DNA of 64,000 bases, taken from NCBI RefSeq assembly GCF_026586625.1, contig NZ_JAODIW010000006.1:374996-438995 (forward strand). Direction: 5' to 3'. Below, in pieces: positions 62,432 through 64,000 of the stretch. How positions within the stretch are numbered: the first letter of the stretch is position 1; each line of letters starts with the position of its first letter. Below the pieces are notes generated by a model. It saw nothing but the letters and a program-made list of their open reading frames with translations, was not told the origin of the DNA and searched no databases. Both the position numbers and the translations under genes were made by a program. The stretch comes from Halobium salinum. GTDB lineage: Archaea; Halobacteriota; Halobacteria; Halobacteriales; Haloferacaceae.

Positions 62432-64000
<1,569 letters not shown>

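Overview
The window is chromosomal DNA of a haloarchaeon (class Halobacteria). The DNA is very GC-rich and the proteins are rich in Asp and Glu. Many genes start with GTG or are leaderless, with a TATA box about 25 bases upstream. Archaeal information genes are present: MCM, TFB, Hef, TruA, HisRS and the proteasomal ATPase PAN. The haem protein PitA is a fusion known from Haloferax. I cannot name the genus from the sequence alone.

Layout. From 0.2 to 14 kb lie mostly membrane and small metabolic genes: pitA, an FNT channel, a PadR regulator, a zinc-ribbon protein, HPP and DUF389 membrane proteins, hef, a ferredoxin, an MFS-like permease, a bactofilin-like membrane protein, DoxX and two unrecognised membrane proteins. 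From 14 to 22 kb are a MutS-like ATPase, a structured repeat, an archaeal DEAD-box helicase, a lipoprotein, an SLC13-type permease and tRNA-Pro(TGG).

From 22.1 to 29.7 kb, directly behind the tRNA, lies a foreign island. It begins with a decayed plasmid-type replication gene that is frameshifted and seems to lack its P-loop. Next comes a clearly AT-richer block: a PP2C-like phosphatase and a GH28-like beta-helix protein in one operon, divergent from a membrane-anchored Nudix-like protein. Two adjacent palindromes sit in the shared 73-base promoter. A truncated helix-turn-helix relic marks the right side. No integrase is visible.

From 29.8 to 46.7 kb the conserved chromosome resumes. It carries mcm (intein in its P-loop), five haloarchaeal genes of unknown function and a MinD-like ATPase in one run. 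TFB, an AhpD-like protein, a second MinD-like protein without the P-loop lysine, a HIT protein, a tandem UspA, a TraB-family protein, a uracil-DNA glycosylase, PRPP synthetase and a beta-propeller protein follow. From 46.9 to 48.9 kb are a metallophosphoesterase with a possible zinc module and about 1 kb of relics and nested palindromes. From 48.9 kb to the end are hisS, three UspA genes, truA, an M28 peptidase, a methyltransferase, pepF, a VOC protein, an iron alcohol dehydrogenase, an alpha/beta hydrolase, a TatD-like hydrolase, pan, and the start of a GH13 alpha-glucosidase behind a TrmB-like palindrome.

Two things deserve most attention. One is a roughly 165-base multi-hairpin repeat (copies at 16.4 and 48.5 kb) with conserved loops and compensatory stem changes, whose core is inverted relative to its flanks between the copies. 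The other is the PP2C/GH28/membrane-Nudix module in the tRNA-Pro island.
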